A DNA stretch of 64,000 bases from Romanomermis culicivorax (GCA_963922205.1 CAWUHX010000336.1:62001-126000); one strand, 5' to 3'; positions 45,949-56,359 are shown, numbered from the stretch's first letter. The notes: generated by a model not told the origin, from the sequence alone. Translations and numbers: made by a program.

Positions 45949-48011
45949 CTGGTGACCGTGCTTTTGGTGTTGAAAATTATGCATGATGACTTCTGGAGTA
46001 CTTCTATAAACAATTTTAGTACATTTTTCTAGATTTTAGTTGAAATTTGCGGAAAATGCTGAGTTTTCTTGGAAAAATTGCCAATAATATTTTAAATGAT
46101 GGAACAATTGTGGTATCGAATGGAATAGAGTCTTGTCGCATATCAATGCCAAAGGGATTCTGATGGATGGATTCAATTATCGTTGCATCAAGACTGGATA
46201 TCAGGCCACAAAATGAACTGCTAAGTGTGATTTGGCAGATGACGATCAATGGCATTCAATTGTGCTGAAGTCAAGAAAGTAGCAAATTTTCATGGTGGTT
46301 GCACTCCGCTCTAACGTGACTAAAGAAGTGGTCATCTGAGGAAATGTTGAAAATTATAAAGGCTTTCAAACCAGAAGCAGAGTGAGTTCCACCAAATGTG
46401 TATTTATTTCCTGAATATTTTTTTCTGTGAAAAATTTGAAGGTGCAATGTCGAATGGGTTTTTTCAATTGGCCTCAATCCAATTATACTTATTTGCTCAT
46501 GCAAATGGACGAAAAAATAGACTGGGTGAAATTTTATCATCTATATTCAGTGTCCTATGTGTTGCTTTGCTAGAAATCATTTCACAATTTTCATCATGTT
46601 TCTAAAAAATCTGTACAAAAAACACTGCTCAGTTTTTTTCAGATAAATGTCCAGCAATTATGATCTGAAGTGTTAGCAGCCAACATCTGTCAAAATGCGG
46701 CAGTACAATGCAAGCTTGTCACTGCATATCAGTGTAATTTTCGTTGTCGCCCGGTCCATCCAATTCAAAATTTATGCTGTTATGGATGAGGAATTAAAAT
46801 TTGTTGAAGAAGTGGCTATGTAGCCCCAATAAAAGACTTGTAGCCTCAAAGTGGACAAGTGAACAGACATCAGGTTTCTAAAGAGAAAATTCTGTACAAA
46901 AAACACTGCTTAGTTTTATTCTTCGGATGAATTATCTGGTGGGGATGGAGGGCCCCACATCAGCTGTCAATGCGGCATTTAAATGCCATTTGTTTGATCA
47001 GGATTGGATCAAGCTGATCCTCTTCAACTGTAGGATAATGTAAATTTATCGATTCTAAAACGGCCACCTACATTATATTACGGATGCAAAACAACATCAG
47101 AAGATTATCACAGCAACAGTCTTTAGGCCACAAGGTGAGGGATGAAAAATTATGTGTAAAACTTATGACCAAAAGAATATTTTTTGAGGTTTGTTTTGTG
47201 TTGAGCAATATTATTAGGATTTTCTGATCATGGGAAATTACTCTGCGGAAAAAATTATCCAAGTGTTGACAAATGCACTATGAAAACATTTTTATAGCTT
47301 TTTAGACAATTTTTCCAATTTTTTTTGCAGTTCCCTGGAAGTATAGTATTTTTTGTCTGTTAGTCCATGGTCTTTATTGAATGTCATCTTTTTGGGGTAG
47401 TGTAGCCTTATAAGAATTGCAGAAAATAACACATTGTTAAAACAAATAAAATTTTTTTTATTTAGGAGCCACAAATAGAACCCAAGATGCAATGGTCATT
47501 GTACGATTGCAAATATTTTGTATAAATTCAAGTTTTATTTTTAAAAATTTTTTCAACATAATTTTGAAACAATTGAATAGCATCATGACTTTTGACTCAT
47601 TTTTAGCTTTTTTTATAAGTAATAGCTTGACGAAAAAATTTTTTTCAACTGTAAAAGTTCTCCATGACCATATGCTATGTAATAATGATTCTCAAATTTG
47701 GATTCATCAGCTTTCTCATAGGTATGATGCAAATTGTGACTTCACAAGAATATCAAATTTCAAGGGTAAAGGAAAGACGCACACGTCTATTACATTGGGT
47801 TGGATGAAAAGCTAAATAAGGAGTTGATGCATTCTTACAAAAATACAAAAAAATTTTTTCGTTCTATATAACGAAAAGAAAGGTCTCAAAAGTCTTCTAA
47901 CATCTGTAAGAGTGCTGCAAATCAATCAATAGAAATTGAGCAATCTTATGTAGACAGCGATGCCTTCATAGTCACGTGCAAGCCAGACAAACCTACACTA
48001 TCCCATCCTAC
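45949..48011. other. Unassigned region downstream of LTR copy 1
   Basis: Over 2 kb of moderately AT-rich sequence with short open frames on both strands. The frame NDGTIVVSNGIESCRISM (plus, near 46090-46145) and others such as HANGRKNRLGEILSS near 46495 read like decayed coding sequence interrupted by stops. They could be the rotted interior of the retrotransposon or another transposon. I recognise no reverse transcriptase, integrase or transposase motif, so no function is given. Confidence 0.4.
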
Positions 48012-48381
48012 TGTAGACACTATAACAAGATCCTTTGCCTTACGTCACTGAGCGCCCTTTTTTTTATTTATTAAAAACATGCAATATATGTAACAGGAAA
48101 GCAATGGAGGAGCTTACTTTCAACGTCCGCGTCCCCTTAACGCTGCTCATTTCGTCAGGACCACGCCTACAAAGAGTAGAATCTAAAGTCACGTGATACT
48201 ATCACATAATATCTTAGTTTTTATATCTTTTCTTTTATATATAAACGTCTGTTTTGTATAGATGACTTCACTTCATTTCATCTAAATTTATTTCGCCTTA
48301 TTCTCAATAAATTTAGCTTACCTGCTTGCTTTTCTGCTCTTTGACAAAGTCGTAGGGTCGTCCTGTAAAACGTCATCTACA
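48012..48381 (+). mobile_element. Probable LTR of a second retrotransposon family, ~370 bases
   Basis: Ends TGTAGA ... TCTACA form a perfect 6-base inverted pair with TG/CA termini. Inside there is a TATA box (TTTTATATATAAACG near 48235) and a polyadenylation signal (AATAAA near 48307) about 70 bases later, the order expected of U3-R. A second possible start, TGTAGACAGCG, lies at 47950. The flanks show no target duplication and no internal region is recognised, so this may be a lone or truncated LTR. Confidence 0.5.
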
Positions 48382-49286
48382 CCGTCCGGACTTGGGAACT
48401 ATTGGGAGCTGGAACGAAACGTATTTTCATTATGAGACTAAACTTTTCCTTTCAAATTACCTTAGCGTTTTCCTGAGCGTTGCCATCGCCATCAATCCTT
48501 TAACGTTTCCATTGGCGTTTCTAAAGAAAAAGGAATAACTTAAGAACATTTTGAGCATTCAGTCTGATTTGCAGGTTGTTCAGCTACAGTAACCTGTATT
48601 TACCCTTAACCCAAAAATAGACAACCCTTACACATCCAAGCAGCATATTTTTCAACCTATATCAGTCGCATATGTTAAATTACTTGCTTAGACAGCACTA
48701 TTTCAAGTTTTCATGTTACTTTTTTTAATCAAGTATGATTTGTTTGGAAAAATTGTCAAACTACAGCATCATTTCCATTTTTATCTCAACTTTTTCTTTT
48801 CTCTTGCTCATTTTCCTTTGTCATCTTCTCAATAATTGTTGGAAAATTCAAATCTGCTGGGGGGTCAGCAAGAATTGCCTGGGGGTCAACACTCCCCCCA
48901 CAACCCCCCACGTGCATGTATGGTTGACACCAAGGTGTTGACTTAATTAACCTAACCCAGTGAGTACCAGCTATAAAAGGAACTATAGGCACTGTGGCGC
49001 TGCTTTGGGGCGTTTTGCTGTAGGTAAGAAGAACGCTACCAGCCTAGGAGTGAACATTGGTGCAGTCAGCGTGGACGATGGACAAGGCCATCAGTGGGAT
49101 GACCTGGGGATTGCAGATCCTGGTCATGGACGGAAAGATCATTCTGGACCCAACCTCAGGGAGGGGATGTTGCTGATAAAAGAGTGGGCCCTAGTAAGTT
49201 GTTGGCACAAGGGGCGTGTGATGTACCAAAAATAACTGTGAGCATGGAGTGCCCTTCAAAGAACTCGTGCTAATTGGTGTACTGTA
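48382..49286. other. Unassigned stretch with a possible short LTR or promoter near 48936-49056
   Basis: GTGTTGACTTAATTAACC, then GCTATAAAAGGAACTATAGG, then GTGAACATTGGTGCAGTCAG gives TGTT...AACA ends, a TATA box and a following TTGGTGCAGTC that resembles a primer-binding site. The span of 121 bases is very short for an LTR, and no second copy is in the window. The GC-rich frame after it (MSTSYKRNYRHCG...) has no recognisable domain. Confidence 0.3.
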
Positions 49287-49449
49287 ACAGGTGAGTCATA
49301 ATAAATGAACCTCTACTCTTTTTGAATTTTTCTCAGCTTCCATATGTAATAGAACGTTCGTCAATGGCTTATTTCAAAGACAATTTTATTGTCTATAAAC
49401 AGCAATAAGCTACTATTCACAATAATTACCTTTGTTTTGAAAAACACGG

Positions 49450-50430
49450 TTCAAACGAACAAGTAGTAACTTTCTAAGCAAACTTCACGCCTAATTCGTT
49501 TTACAGCACGTTTCAATTCTTCAATCAAGGTTTTCACGTTTTTCACATGATTCCAGTGCATTTTATTGACAAACTCATTCCAAATAGAGAATAATCCAAA
49601 GGATTCAGGTCGGGCGAATTCGGAGGCCAATGCTCTTTGTCGATGAACCTCCGAAAATGGTCGCTGCACCATGCTTGTGACGTTCCATTAGTGTGAATCG
49701 CGGCCCCATCTTGCTGGAAGGTCCAATCGTTTCCGAACCATTTGTTCCCACATTTTAAGGCCACGGGGGACACTTCTTTAATATACCACTGATGATCAAC
49801 CTTTCCTTCGAGGATAACAAAGTCAGTAACACCTTCAAATGGTGAAGAAAGTCAGCAACAGGCAATGAAGAAATGAAAAAACAAACCCACTCACCTTTTG
49901 AACTGAAAACCATCACCCACTGTGGAAATTTCCGCTTTTGCTTTATGCAGCCATTTTGATTAGGAGAAGCTCTATGGACTGCCCAGACATGGTCATTTTG
50001 AGAATTGAAAGCTCCCTCAATGCTGAACATAACAAAAATTTCAGTGTCTTGTTTGCGAAAATTGTTACTGAACCAGTTGGCGCATTGTCCACATTTCGTT
50101 TTGTGGCCATCGGTTAGGAGAGGCTGCATGACCATTTTATAGGGCTTAAGATTAAGGTCCCTTGATAAGGGGTGTTGCATTGACCATCAGGAAATGTTAA
50201 GTTCCTTTGCCAAAATTGGGGTTGAAATTTGTCATTTTCATCCAATTTGATTTTTCACCTTTTTGATCAGCGCCCTTGACTGGACAGTGTGAGGTCGACC
50301 GGAAGACTTTGATAAGATTAATTGGCCTTGCATCTTTAGCTTTTGAATCTATCGCTTGATTGTAACTAAGCTGATAATATTGCTTAAGTCGCTGGAAATT
50401 TTTGTCAGCATTTTGCCATTCTGCCACTTA
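49450..50430 (-). pseudogene. DD37D mariner transposase pseudogene
   Basis: In 5' to 3' order on the minus strand, the first piece has YYQLSYNQAIDSK and INLIKVFRSTSHCPVKGAD (helix-turn-helix region). The second has IFVMFSIEGAFNSQNDHVWA and GCIKQKRKFPQWVMVFSSKG. The third has GNDWTFQQDGAAIHTNGT and WPPNSPDLNPLDYSLFG. From the Asp of QQDGA to the last Asp of NPLD there are 37 residues, so the lineage is DD37D (nematode and arthropod mariners, established grouping). The first catalytic site, normally SDEK-like, reads SIEG, so the Asp is lost. At least two frame breaks separate the pieces. It cannot encode an active enzyme. Confidence 0.88.
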
Positions 50431-50501
50431 GAAATTACAAGTTTTTGGAGGTCACGACTTTTCATAGCAAACAACAGTAAATATTAAAGATTGCACAATG
50501 T

Positions 50502-50836
50502 TAGAACCATCAACAGACTCAGGAGAAAATTCTGTATCTAATAGTTTAAACTCCAAATGTAAAATATTCTTTGTGTGACATGTATGAAAATGAGAGACTT
50601 TTATTGTTGAGTGTGTGTTTGATACAGAATAGAATGCTCTATAATGTGGTATGAAAATCTTTTCCGAATTGTGCATTTTACACTTTTTAGGAAGTTTTAA
50701 AATGTCAAAAATTAGACCATAAAAATGATAAAAATGTAGAAATCATCAACGGACTCAGGAGAAAATTCTGCATCTAATAGTTTAAACTCCAAATGTAAAA
50801 TATTCTTTGTGTAACATGTATGAAAATGAGAGGCTC
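50502..50836. repeat. 95-base direct repeat inside the mariner (two copies, 239 bases apart)
   Basis: 50502-50600 and 50741-50836 share ATCAACRGACTCAGGAGAAA, ATCTAATAGTTTAAACTCCA and ACATGTATGAAAATGAGAG with only a few differences. The outer copy leads directly into the terminal inverted repeat. Confidence 0.85.
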
Positions 50837-50859
50837 ATTTATTATGATTCACCCGTTAG

Positions 50860-51600
50860 ATGATAGGACAAATGCATGACAAATAACAAAAAATAACAAA
50901 AATGATTAACAAAAATAATAAAACATTAACATAAAAAGAAATCCTGTGATGTTGCTGAATTGATCAGCACGTGACACTAGACTTCCGTTGGACATTGCAT
51001 AGAATAGCATGTGGTTATACAGATTGTGTTCAGACCAATGTGGTTCATGCAGACTTTAGTTTGAAAAAACTATGTGGATTTATCACAACATCACTTTAGC
51101 CAATGAATCATGCCTCGCCCTCCACTAGCTCACTTCATCAATCAGTCGATGATATGCCCCATAGGCAGTGAAAAAGTGAGAATTGGCATAAAATTTGTGT
51201 GGTGCCTTTCATGTTTTGGCTTGTGTGCTATGGAAATATTCCTCTGTAAATAAATTTTCTTTTGGTGCCAGTTATTCATTCTATGTTTTTTGTCTATTTG
51301 ATTCAGGCTGTTTTTTTATCATCTTCCTAATATTATTCCCAAATAAATTAGCATATTTATTCGGCTATTCGTACTGTAGGATCAAACATATCAGTTTATC
51401 TTCACCACCAACCATAATTTCCTCAGTCTTATCTGCATTTTGCCTCGAAATAAAATTTGGAAGTACTTGAAGTCAAACCTTTGACAGAGGGGGGGGGGGA
51501 AATCAATCATGAAGTGGACATGTTGTAGTGATGCATCTGGCTATGCATTATGTGCCGTGCCCCGCACTCACCACCACCACTACAACCACCATTTCCAAAC
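50860..51600. other. No gene recognised
   Basis: Mixed sequence between the mariner and the SINE, including a run of nine or more G near 51490. I see no splice-bounded exon or transposon end. Confidence 0.4.
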
Positions 51601-51608
51601 CATCCACA

Positions 51609-51740
51609 TGGTTTGGTTAGCACAATTGGATAGCACGTCTGCCTTGTATGCCGATGGTCGAGGGTTTGAGCCCCTCATTGAGCGTTATTTTTCTGATGCA
51701 TCGGCCTCGTGGATTTGGGCATACGACAGAGGCCATAGGC
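51609..51740 (+). mobile_element. tRNA-Thr-like SINE, copy 1
   Basis: GGTTTGGTTAGCACAATTGG, ATAGCACGTCTGCCTTGTAT, GCCGATGGTCGAGGGTTTGA, GCCCCTCATTG reads as a tRNA: D arm, an anticodon arm with loop CTTGTAT (anticodon TGT, Thr) and a T arm with GGGTTTGAGCCCC. The acceptor stem is not conserved. A tail (TTATTTTTCTGATGCATCGG, GTGGATTTGGGCATACGAC) follows that is shared with the copy at 52926. A shared non-tRNA tail marks it as a SINE rather than a working tRNA. Confidence 0.72.
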
Positions 51741-52057
51741 TAAGAAGTATTTGGTGATTGATAGTTATGGTGCATATTTTTTGGGTTTAATCTTTCGAAA
51801 TGTAACCAGAAAAGTGTGAATTGTTCCATCCATCAGAATCATGAAAAATCAGATTGGAGCTACCATGGTATGCTTTCAGCGTATAATAAGCTCCTTGAAA
51901 GTAAACCTACATCTTCGTTGTTTACCTTTCTCACCAGCTGAAATAATGTTCATTTGCATATGTTTTTCTTTGGGAAGAATAACTATGTCATAGAGATTAT
52001 TGAAAGTTCAACTGAATTAAAGATCATGCGCTTTTAGTATAAAATTAATGGCTTGAG

Positions 52058-52064
52058 TATAAAT
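52058..52064 (+). promoter_or_regulatory. TATA box of the cysteine-rich secreted peptide gene
   Basis: TATAAAT lies 48 bases before the ATG at 52106. With initiation about 30 bases downstream, the 5' leader would be only some 15-20 bases. An additional TATAAAA-like word lies near 52039. Confidence 0.6.
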
Positions 52065-52105
52065 TGTCCTATCGACGCCAAAAGATCTATTAATCTGCTT
52101 CTTGA

Positions 52106-52220
52106 ATGGCTACCATGAAGTTTGTTCTCTTTCTATTCATTTCGCTTTCTTTGTTGCAAAGTTGTTATTGCGTTTGCTGCCCTACATATTATAGGTGTAA
52201 ATGCAGTGGTGTAGTAAGAG
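52106..52220 (+). CDS. Cysteine-rich secreted peptide, exon 1 (signal peptide)
   Basis: ATG at 52106 (a second at 52115, MKFVLFLF, is perhaps the better start) codes a textbook signal peptide: MATMKFVLFLFISLSLLQSC, then YCVCCPTYYRCKCS. Cleavage is expected around SCYC/VCC. Two donors leave one codon base, as exon 2 requires: GTGTAG after 52208 and GTATAG after 52220; GTAAGA at 52214 would not fit the phase. A TATA box lies at a suitable distance upstream. I do not recognise the family. The intron to exon 2 is about 1.8 kb and full of transposon pieces. Confidence 0.65.
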
Positions 52221-52562
52221 GTATAGTGCTAAATTATGTTAGATATGATTTTTATTATATACAACACATGTTCCAAAGGTTACTTCTGAACTTTATTTTG
52301 AAATTGCTATTCAACAATCCAATATACATCTATCTACACTATTGCAGTGTGTAACTACAGTAATTGAAGGAATAACGCAAATGTAACATATCACCTGCTT
52401 CATTGCACTTGGCCGCCATGCAGACTTATACACTGCCATATTTGATGGGGGACTGAACGGCATACTATACTGCATAATTCTGGTTCCAAATTATGTAAAG
52501 CTTCTGAAATATACCATCATAGCTTGTCCAGGTTCCCAGGTTGTCGACCATACACTTTATCT

Positions 52563-52865
52563 TTAACGAAGCCCCAGAGGATGGTGGCCATTTAACTGCA
52601 CCCCGCTTACATAACCAACGGCTGGGAAACTTTTAACAGGGCCAGCGCCTAATGGGTTCAATGTAAGGAGTGGGGCACCATCATGCATGAACCAAAGAGC
52701 CTGGGCTTCCAGCCTATTTGATAACTCTGGCCAAAATTTGTTGTTGAGCATGGCCAAATAAGTTTCTTTGTTGACTGTGACACGGAAAAAATATGGGCCA
52801 ATAACGCCTTGGGACCCAATTGCAGCCCAAAGGCATGCGGAAAGAGAATGTAACTGGAGTTCCAA
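52563..52865 (-). pseudogene. Mariner-like transposase fragment
   Basis: The minus-strand peptide contains GVIGPYFFRVTVNKETYLAM, LNNKFWPELSNRL and WFMHDGAP. This is the usual mariner/Tc1 order GPYFF-x-VN-x-x-YL, then HDGAP around a catalytic Asp. The downstream SPDLxPLD block is not recognisable, so it is a truncated fragment. It differs from the DD37D element at 49287. It lies in the intron of the cysteine-rich peptide gene. Confidence 0.7.
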
Positions 52866-52925
52866 TTGTTGCTTTGGATTCTTTGTAGCCCAATAGATAC
52901 AGTTATATGTTATTCAGCACCTATG

Positions 52926-53070
52926 TTGCCTGGCTAGCATTGTGAGTAGCACATATATTCCTTGTATGCAGCAGGTTATGGGCTCCTATCACTCACGAAG
53001 CCATATTTTTCTGACATGTTGGTCAAGTGGATTAGGGCATGTATTTGGGCGAAAGTTACACTACTGTGTT
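52926..53070 (+). mobile_element. tRNA-Thr-like SINE, copy 2 (diverged)
   Basis: TGGCTAGCATTGTGAGTAGC, ACATATATTCCTTGTATGCA and GGTTATGGGCTCCTATCA follow the same order as copy 1, with the loop CCTTGTATGC kept. The tail TATTTTTCTGACATGTTGG, GTGGATTAGGGCATGTATTTGGGC matches the tail of copy 1. It is older and less tRNA-like. Confidence 0.65.
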
Positions 53071-53181
53071 TTTGTTACAGTAGTTTACACAAATCTTTGA
53101 TTCTTTCAACTATCTACATTAGTTGACCTTCATGCCTCTTGATTTTAACATTGATTTTTTCCTAAAAAATGGTACAGCTAG

Positions 53182-53916
53182 TAGAGATGGTGTGAATCCA
53201 GTTTTATGTAGTTTCCGAATCTGAATCCGAATCAAGGAGATTAGCAAGTACCAAATCCAAATCCGAATCCTAAATTAATTTTTGCCAAATCAAATGCACA
53301 CCATTTATGAACAATATTTTGTGTAGGTTAATGTAATTATTTTACTTTAACATATTTATTTTATAGAAGACAGGTTTCTCTGCTCCCAGCAGACTTCAAC
53401 TTTGATGATCTGTTTGGTGAGACAATTCACCATTTGTCCTTAAGTGGGGGTGAGATAAAGGGGGTCAGATGTTGGATGGGATGAATGGAGTTACTATTTT
53501 TCAGCTAATCTGACATTTGTCAAGGAAATCAGGGAATGCAAATTCACATTCCTGCCAACCGCTACCCACAGTTGCTTTCATGATCCTTTAATAGTTTATT
53601 CTTACTTCAGATATATAATTAATCTCTAATATATGAATATGGCCCCCAGTAATATATGAAAGTTTTTTGAAAAGGTATCAGATGACAACAATGGAGACAA
53701 CAATAAAAAAACTAATAAAATTTGAAGATACTTTCGTATTAGATGATCCATATGAATGAGATTAAAATTCATTTTTACCAACTAACATCAAATTAAGAAT
53801 GGATTCGTTTTTGGTGAAAAACTTTGCGCAAGACTACCCAATCCAAAGTCGAATCCAAATCCAGAAAAAATTCTCAAATCAAGCAGAATCCAAATAAAGG
53901 ATTCATCCCGTCCCTA
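53182..53916. mobile_element. hAT-like non-autonomous element (MITE), 735 bases
   Basis: Left end TAGAGATGGTGTGAATCC and right end, read on the minus strand, TAGGGACGGGATGAATCC are imperfect inverted repeats of the hAT type (TAGRGATGG). Flanks ACAGCTAG (53174-53181) and ACAGATAT (53917-53924) are close to an 8-base target duplication, matching at 6 of 8. Subterminal words GAATCCGAATC and CCAAATCCGAATCC repeat near both ends, as binding sites often do in hAT elements. No transposase frame is seen. Confidence 0.72.
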
Positions 53917-54026
53917 ACAGATATTACATTTTCATATCTTAAATTTAAATTTATTAGATAAGCAAATGAAAACCCACTTCCCAAAATAGCTGATTCCAAT
54001 TCGCCTGGATGTAATGTTTTTTTTAG

Positions 54027-54193
54027 AAATGTGCGGCGATTGTACGGATCGGACGTATTGCTGCGGGCGTGGTCGCTGCAATATTTTCTGCTGCGATTGT
54101 GATATGGGATGTCGACCCACTTCAGGCTATTCGAATATTTGCTTCTCTTGCCCGAGAAACAGCACTCCAAAATGTATTGGTCATGCAGGTTGA
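54027..54193 (+). CDS. Cysteine-rich secreted peptide, exon 2
   Basis: A strong acceptor (ATGTTTTTTTTAG) is followed by two bases and 54 codons up to TGA at 54191-54193. The peptide begins MCGDCTDRTYCCGRGR, continues CNIFCCDCDMGCRP, then ICFSCPRNSTPKCIGHAG. That is 12 cysteines in 54 residues, with repeated CC and CxC pairs, so a small disulfide-rich extracellular protein is likely. With exon 1 the mature part would be about 65-75 residues. AATAAA occurs at 54198 and 54234. I do not recognise the family; candidates are a structural/cuticle peptide, a defence peptide or a metal-binding peptide (all inference). Confidence 0.7.
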
Positions 54194-54233
54194 ATCGAAT
54201 AAAAATGAAAAATGTGACTTACCATATTTGCTT

Positions 54234-54239
54234 AATAAA
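54234..54239 (+). terminator. Polyadenylation signal AATAAA of the cysteine-rich peptide gene
   Basis: AATAAA lies 41 bases after the stop codon; an earlier AATAAA at 54198 is only five bases after it. Either could serve. Confidence 0.5.
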
Positions 54240-54480
54240 ATACTGATCTTCCATGAATATGAAGTTCCAATTTTATGAAAGATTTCATGAAAATCAATGG
54301 TATGAAGCAGAAAATTTCCAGTCCAATGGATGCAAATCGTGACGGTTTAGTTGACACCATTTTTTGACCCTTTTTGAGGTTGACAACATTTTTTTGACCT
54401 TTTTTGCTTGCAAATTTGTGATAAATATATTTCAGATGGTTTGCAATACATCAGTAGAAAAGTAGTGGGCCTTTTCAAAC

Positions 54481-55057
54481 TGTTGTATTTGAAGAATACG
54501 ATGGGCGTTTGGAGCGGCTCTGACCAATTTCTTGCCTCCTTGATCCATCAGGTCGGAGGAAAGGGTGTAAAATCGGCAAGGGGAATTGATGTGCAGGAGA
54601 GATAGCCAGGGATCGACCTTAAGGTCAGTGCTTCCCTGGGCCTGCCCTAAACCTCGGAATGACTCCTCAGTCAGGGATGAGAAGTCAAGAACAGAATACT
54701 ACCTTCCCAAGAAATGCCTGACTAAAACTAGTCAGACAAGGTAACACACTTTTGAACACAAATAGAACGCTTTTCTAACTAAACATTTATTTATAAAACT
54801 TACCTAAAAATCGCCCTTCCAAAATATGACGTCTTACTAATATAAAGATAAGGCAAGTAATGTATAGGCGAAAATGGCCATTATAATATATGGGTAATAC
54901 GCACCAGAATAATCAATAATGTACGCTAACTAATTCACAAAAACCGTCTTCTACAGTAACCATCACGCATAATCGACATGTTGTACTTGTAGGCGTTTTA
55001 CGAAATCAACAAAACTATTATAAAATCGTGAAAAATCGCCCAAAACACACTACAACA
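54481..55057 (-). mobile_element. Solo LTR of family L1w, copy 2, 577 bases
   Basis: On the minus strand it starts TGTTGTAGTGTGTTTTGGGC and ends CAAATACAACA, the same termini as copy 1. The interior is more diverged but keeps TTACTGTAG and ATTATTGATTATTCTGG-like words. The plus-strand flanks are AAAC on both sides (54477-54480 and 55058-55061), a 4-base target duplication. With a duplication directly around one LTR, it is a solo LTR left by recombination. Confidence 0.82.
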
Positions 55058-55213
55058 AAACTGGGCAACTCGAACCCCCATCTTTGGATGATGCAAGATG
55101 TGGATTATAATTTCAGGTGGTATATTAATTGGGTTTATGACTGATTAAAATGAAATTTTTTTCAAAATAAGTGCATTAATGAAATACAGTTCATATTTGG
55201 GATTATATTTTTC

Positions 55214-55415
55214 AGGGTTTCCGGAAAATCCGTCCCCCCACAATCCGTCCCCCACATTCCGTCCCCCACAATCAGTCCCTCACAATCCGTCCCCGTCACA
55301 ATCCGTCCCCCACATTCCGTCCCCCACAATCCGTCCCCCCACAATCCGTCCCCCCACAATCCGTCCTCCACAATCCGTCCCCCACATTCCGTCCCCCCCA
55401 CAATCCGTCCCCCAC
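55214..55415. repeat. C-rich minisatellite (CCCCCACAATCCGTCC), left arm
   Basis: About 13 units of 15-16 bases alternate CCCCCACAATCCGT and CCCCCACATTCCGT. The reverse complement of the same family occurs at 57305-57541. The array starts in GGAAAATCCGTCC, and the right arm on the minus strand starts in GGAAAATTCGTCC. Confidence 0.9.
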
Positions 55416-55539
55416 ATTAATGTGAAAGATAAATATTATTAATGTATGTTGTATAAGACTTGAAAAGAATATCAAAATAGCTGTTACATTTGTAAAATAA
55501 AATATGTAACTTTACTGTATTAATCGTTTTGGTGTTTTT

Positions 55540-56240
55540 CGGGAAAGCTAAAACATGGAGGTGGCTGAGTAGATGAAACGTAGTCGTTGCCGTGTGGGTA
55601 AAACGTGGCCGTGGCCGAATGAGTGAAAAACTGCAGTATATGCCTATTTTGCAGATTGAATAAGTTGGCCGGCCACGGCCATCTTTTTTAACCACTTTTT
55701 TCTTTTTTTATTTTACACTCTCTTTTTTCTTTTTGAATCTTTTTCTTTCTGATTTTTTTTTTATTTTTTCTTTTCTCACCTTTTTTAAATGTAACGCCAC
55801 GGCCACGACATTTTACTCTTTTTATTTTTACTTTTACTTTTTTTACAGTTTACTTTTTTACACGTTTTGGTTTTTTCCACTCGGCCACGGCACAAGGAGC
55901 TAAGCTACCGGATTTTAACCGAGAGATTCAAAATGTGTCAAAAAGTTTCATTTGACATTAAATCGATCGTTTATTAATCCTAAGCATCAATTATGCTGAG
56001 AAAATGTCATTGAGAGAGATTAAAATATATATTCATAAAAAGGGAAGCTGAATACCTATACCTATGGGATAACCTCGTTGTAACATGTCAGTTAAAAACC
56101 ATTAGTGTCAAATGCCACGGGGCCATGGTCACGTTGGTTTACCCATTCGGCTACAACCACGGCTATGCGGCCACGTTTTACCCATTCGGCCATGTTTTAC
56201 TTACTTGGTCGTCGCCATGTTTTACCCACACCCCAGGGAT
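55540..56240. repeat. Inverted repeats of GGGTAAAACGTGGCCG words
   Basis: GGGTAAAACGTGGCCGTGGC near 55597 and its reverse-type words GCGGCCACGTTTTACCCATT near 56166, with GGCCACGGC pieces at 55672, 55797 and 55883, can pair with each other. They lie inside the putative foldback-like element. Near 56223 CAGGGATGGAAAAAAACCC looks like a hAT-type end followed by GGGTTT repeats. Confidence 0.55.
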
Positions 56241-56359
56241 GGAAAAAAACCCATTTTTCAAAATTTGACTTTTGGGTTTAATGGGTTTTTTGCTGGGTTT
56301 TTTGGGTTTATTGTAGGTGTTTTGGTTCAATGCGGGTTTAATGTTGTACTCATTTCAAG

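Larger units (their letters stand above)
49287..50856 (-). mobile_element. Mariner-like DNA transposon, 1570 bases, TA-flanked, inactive
   Basis: Left end ACAGGTGAGTCATAATAAAT and right end (minus strand) ACGGGTGAATCATAATAAAT are terminal inverted repeats that continue ATGARCCTCT. Both are flanked by TA (49285-49286 and 50857-50858), the Tc1/mariner target duplication. The interior codes a broken transposase on the minus strand. A direct repeat of about 95 bases lies inside the element near the right end (50502-50600 and 50741-50836). Confidence 0.9.

Noticed and set aside
51509..51757. 82-codon plus-strand frame over the SINE
   Set aside because: It coincides with the tRNA-like head and tail of a SINE that has a second diverged copy in which the frame is broken.
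55179..55442. Frames encoding PSPTIRPPQSVPHIPSP repeats
   Set aside because: All three frames give Pro/Ser-rich repeats because of the 15-16-base minisatellite; no splice or start evidence.
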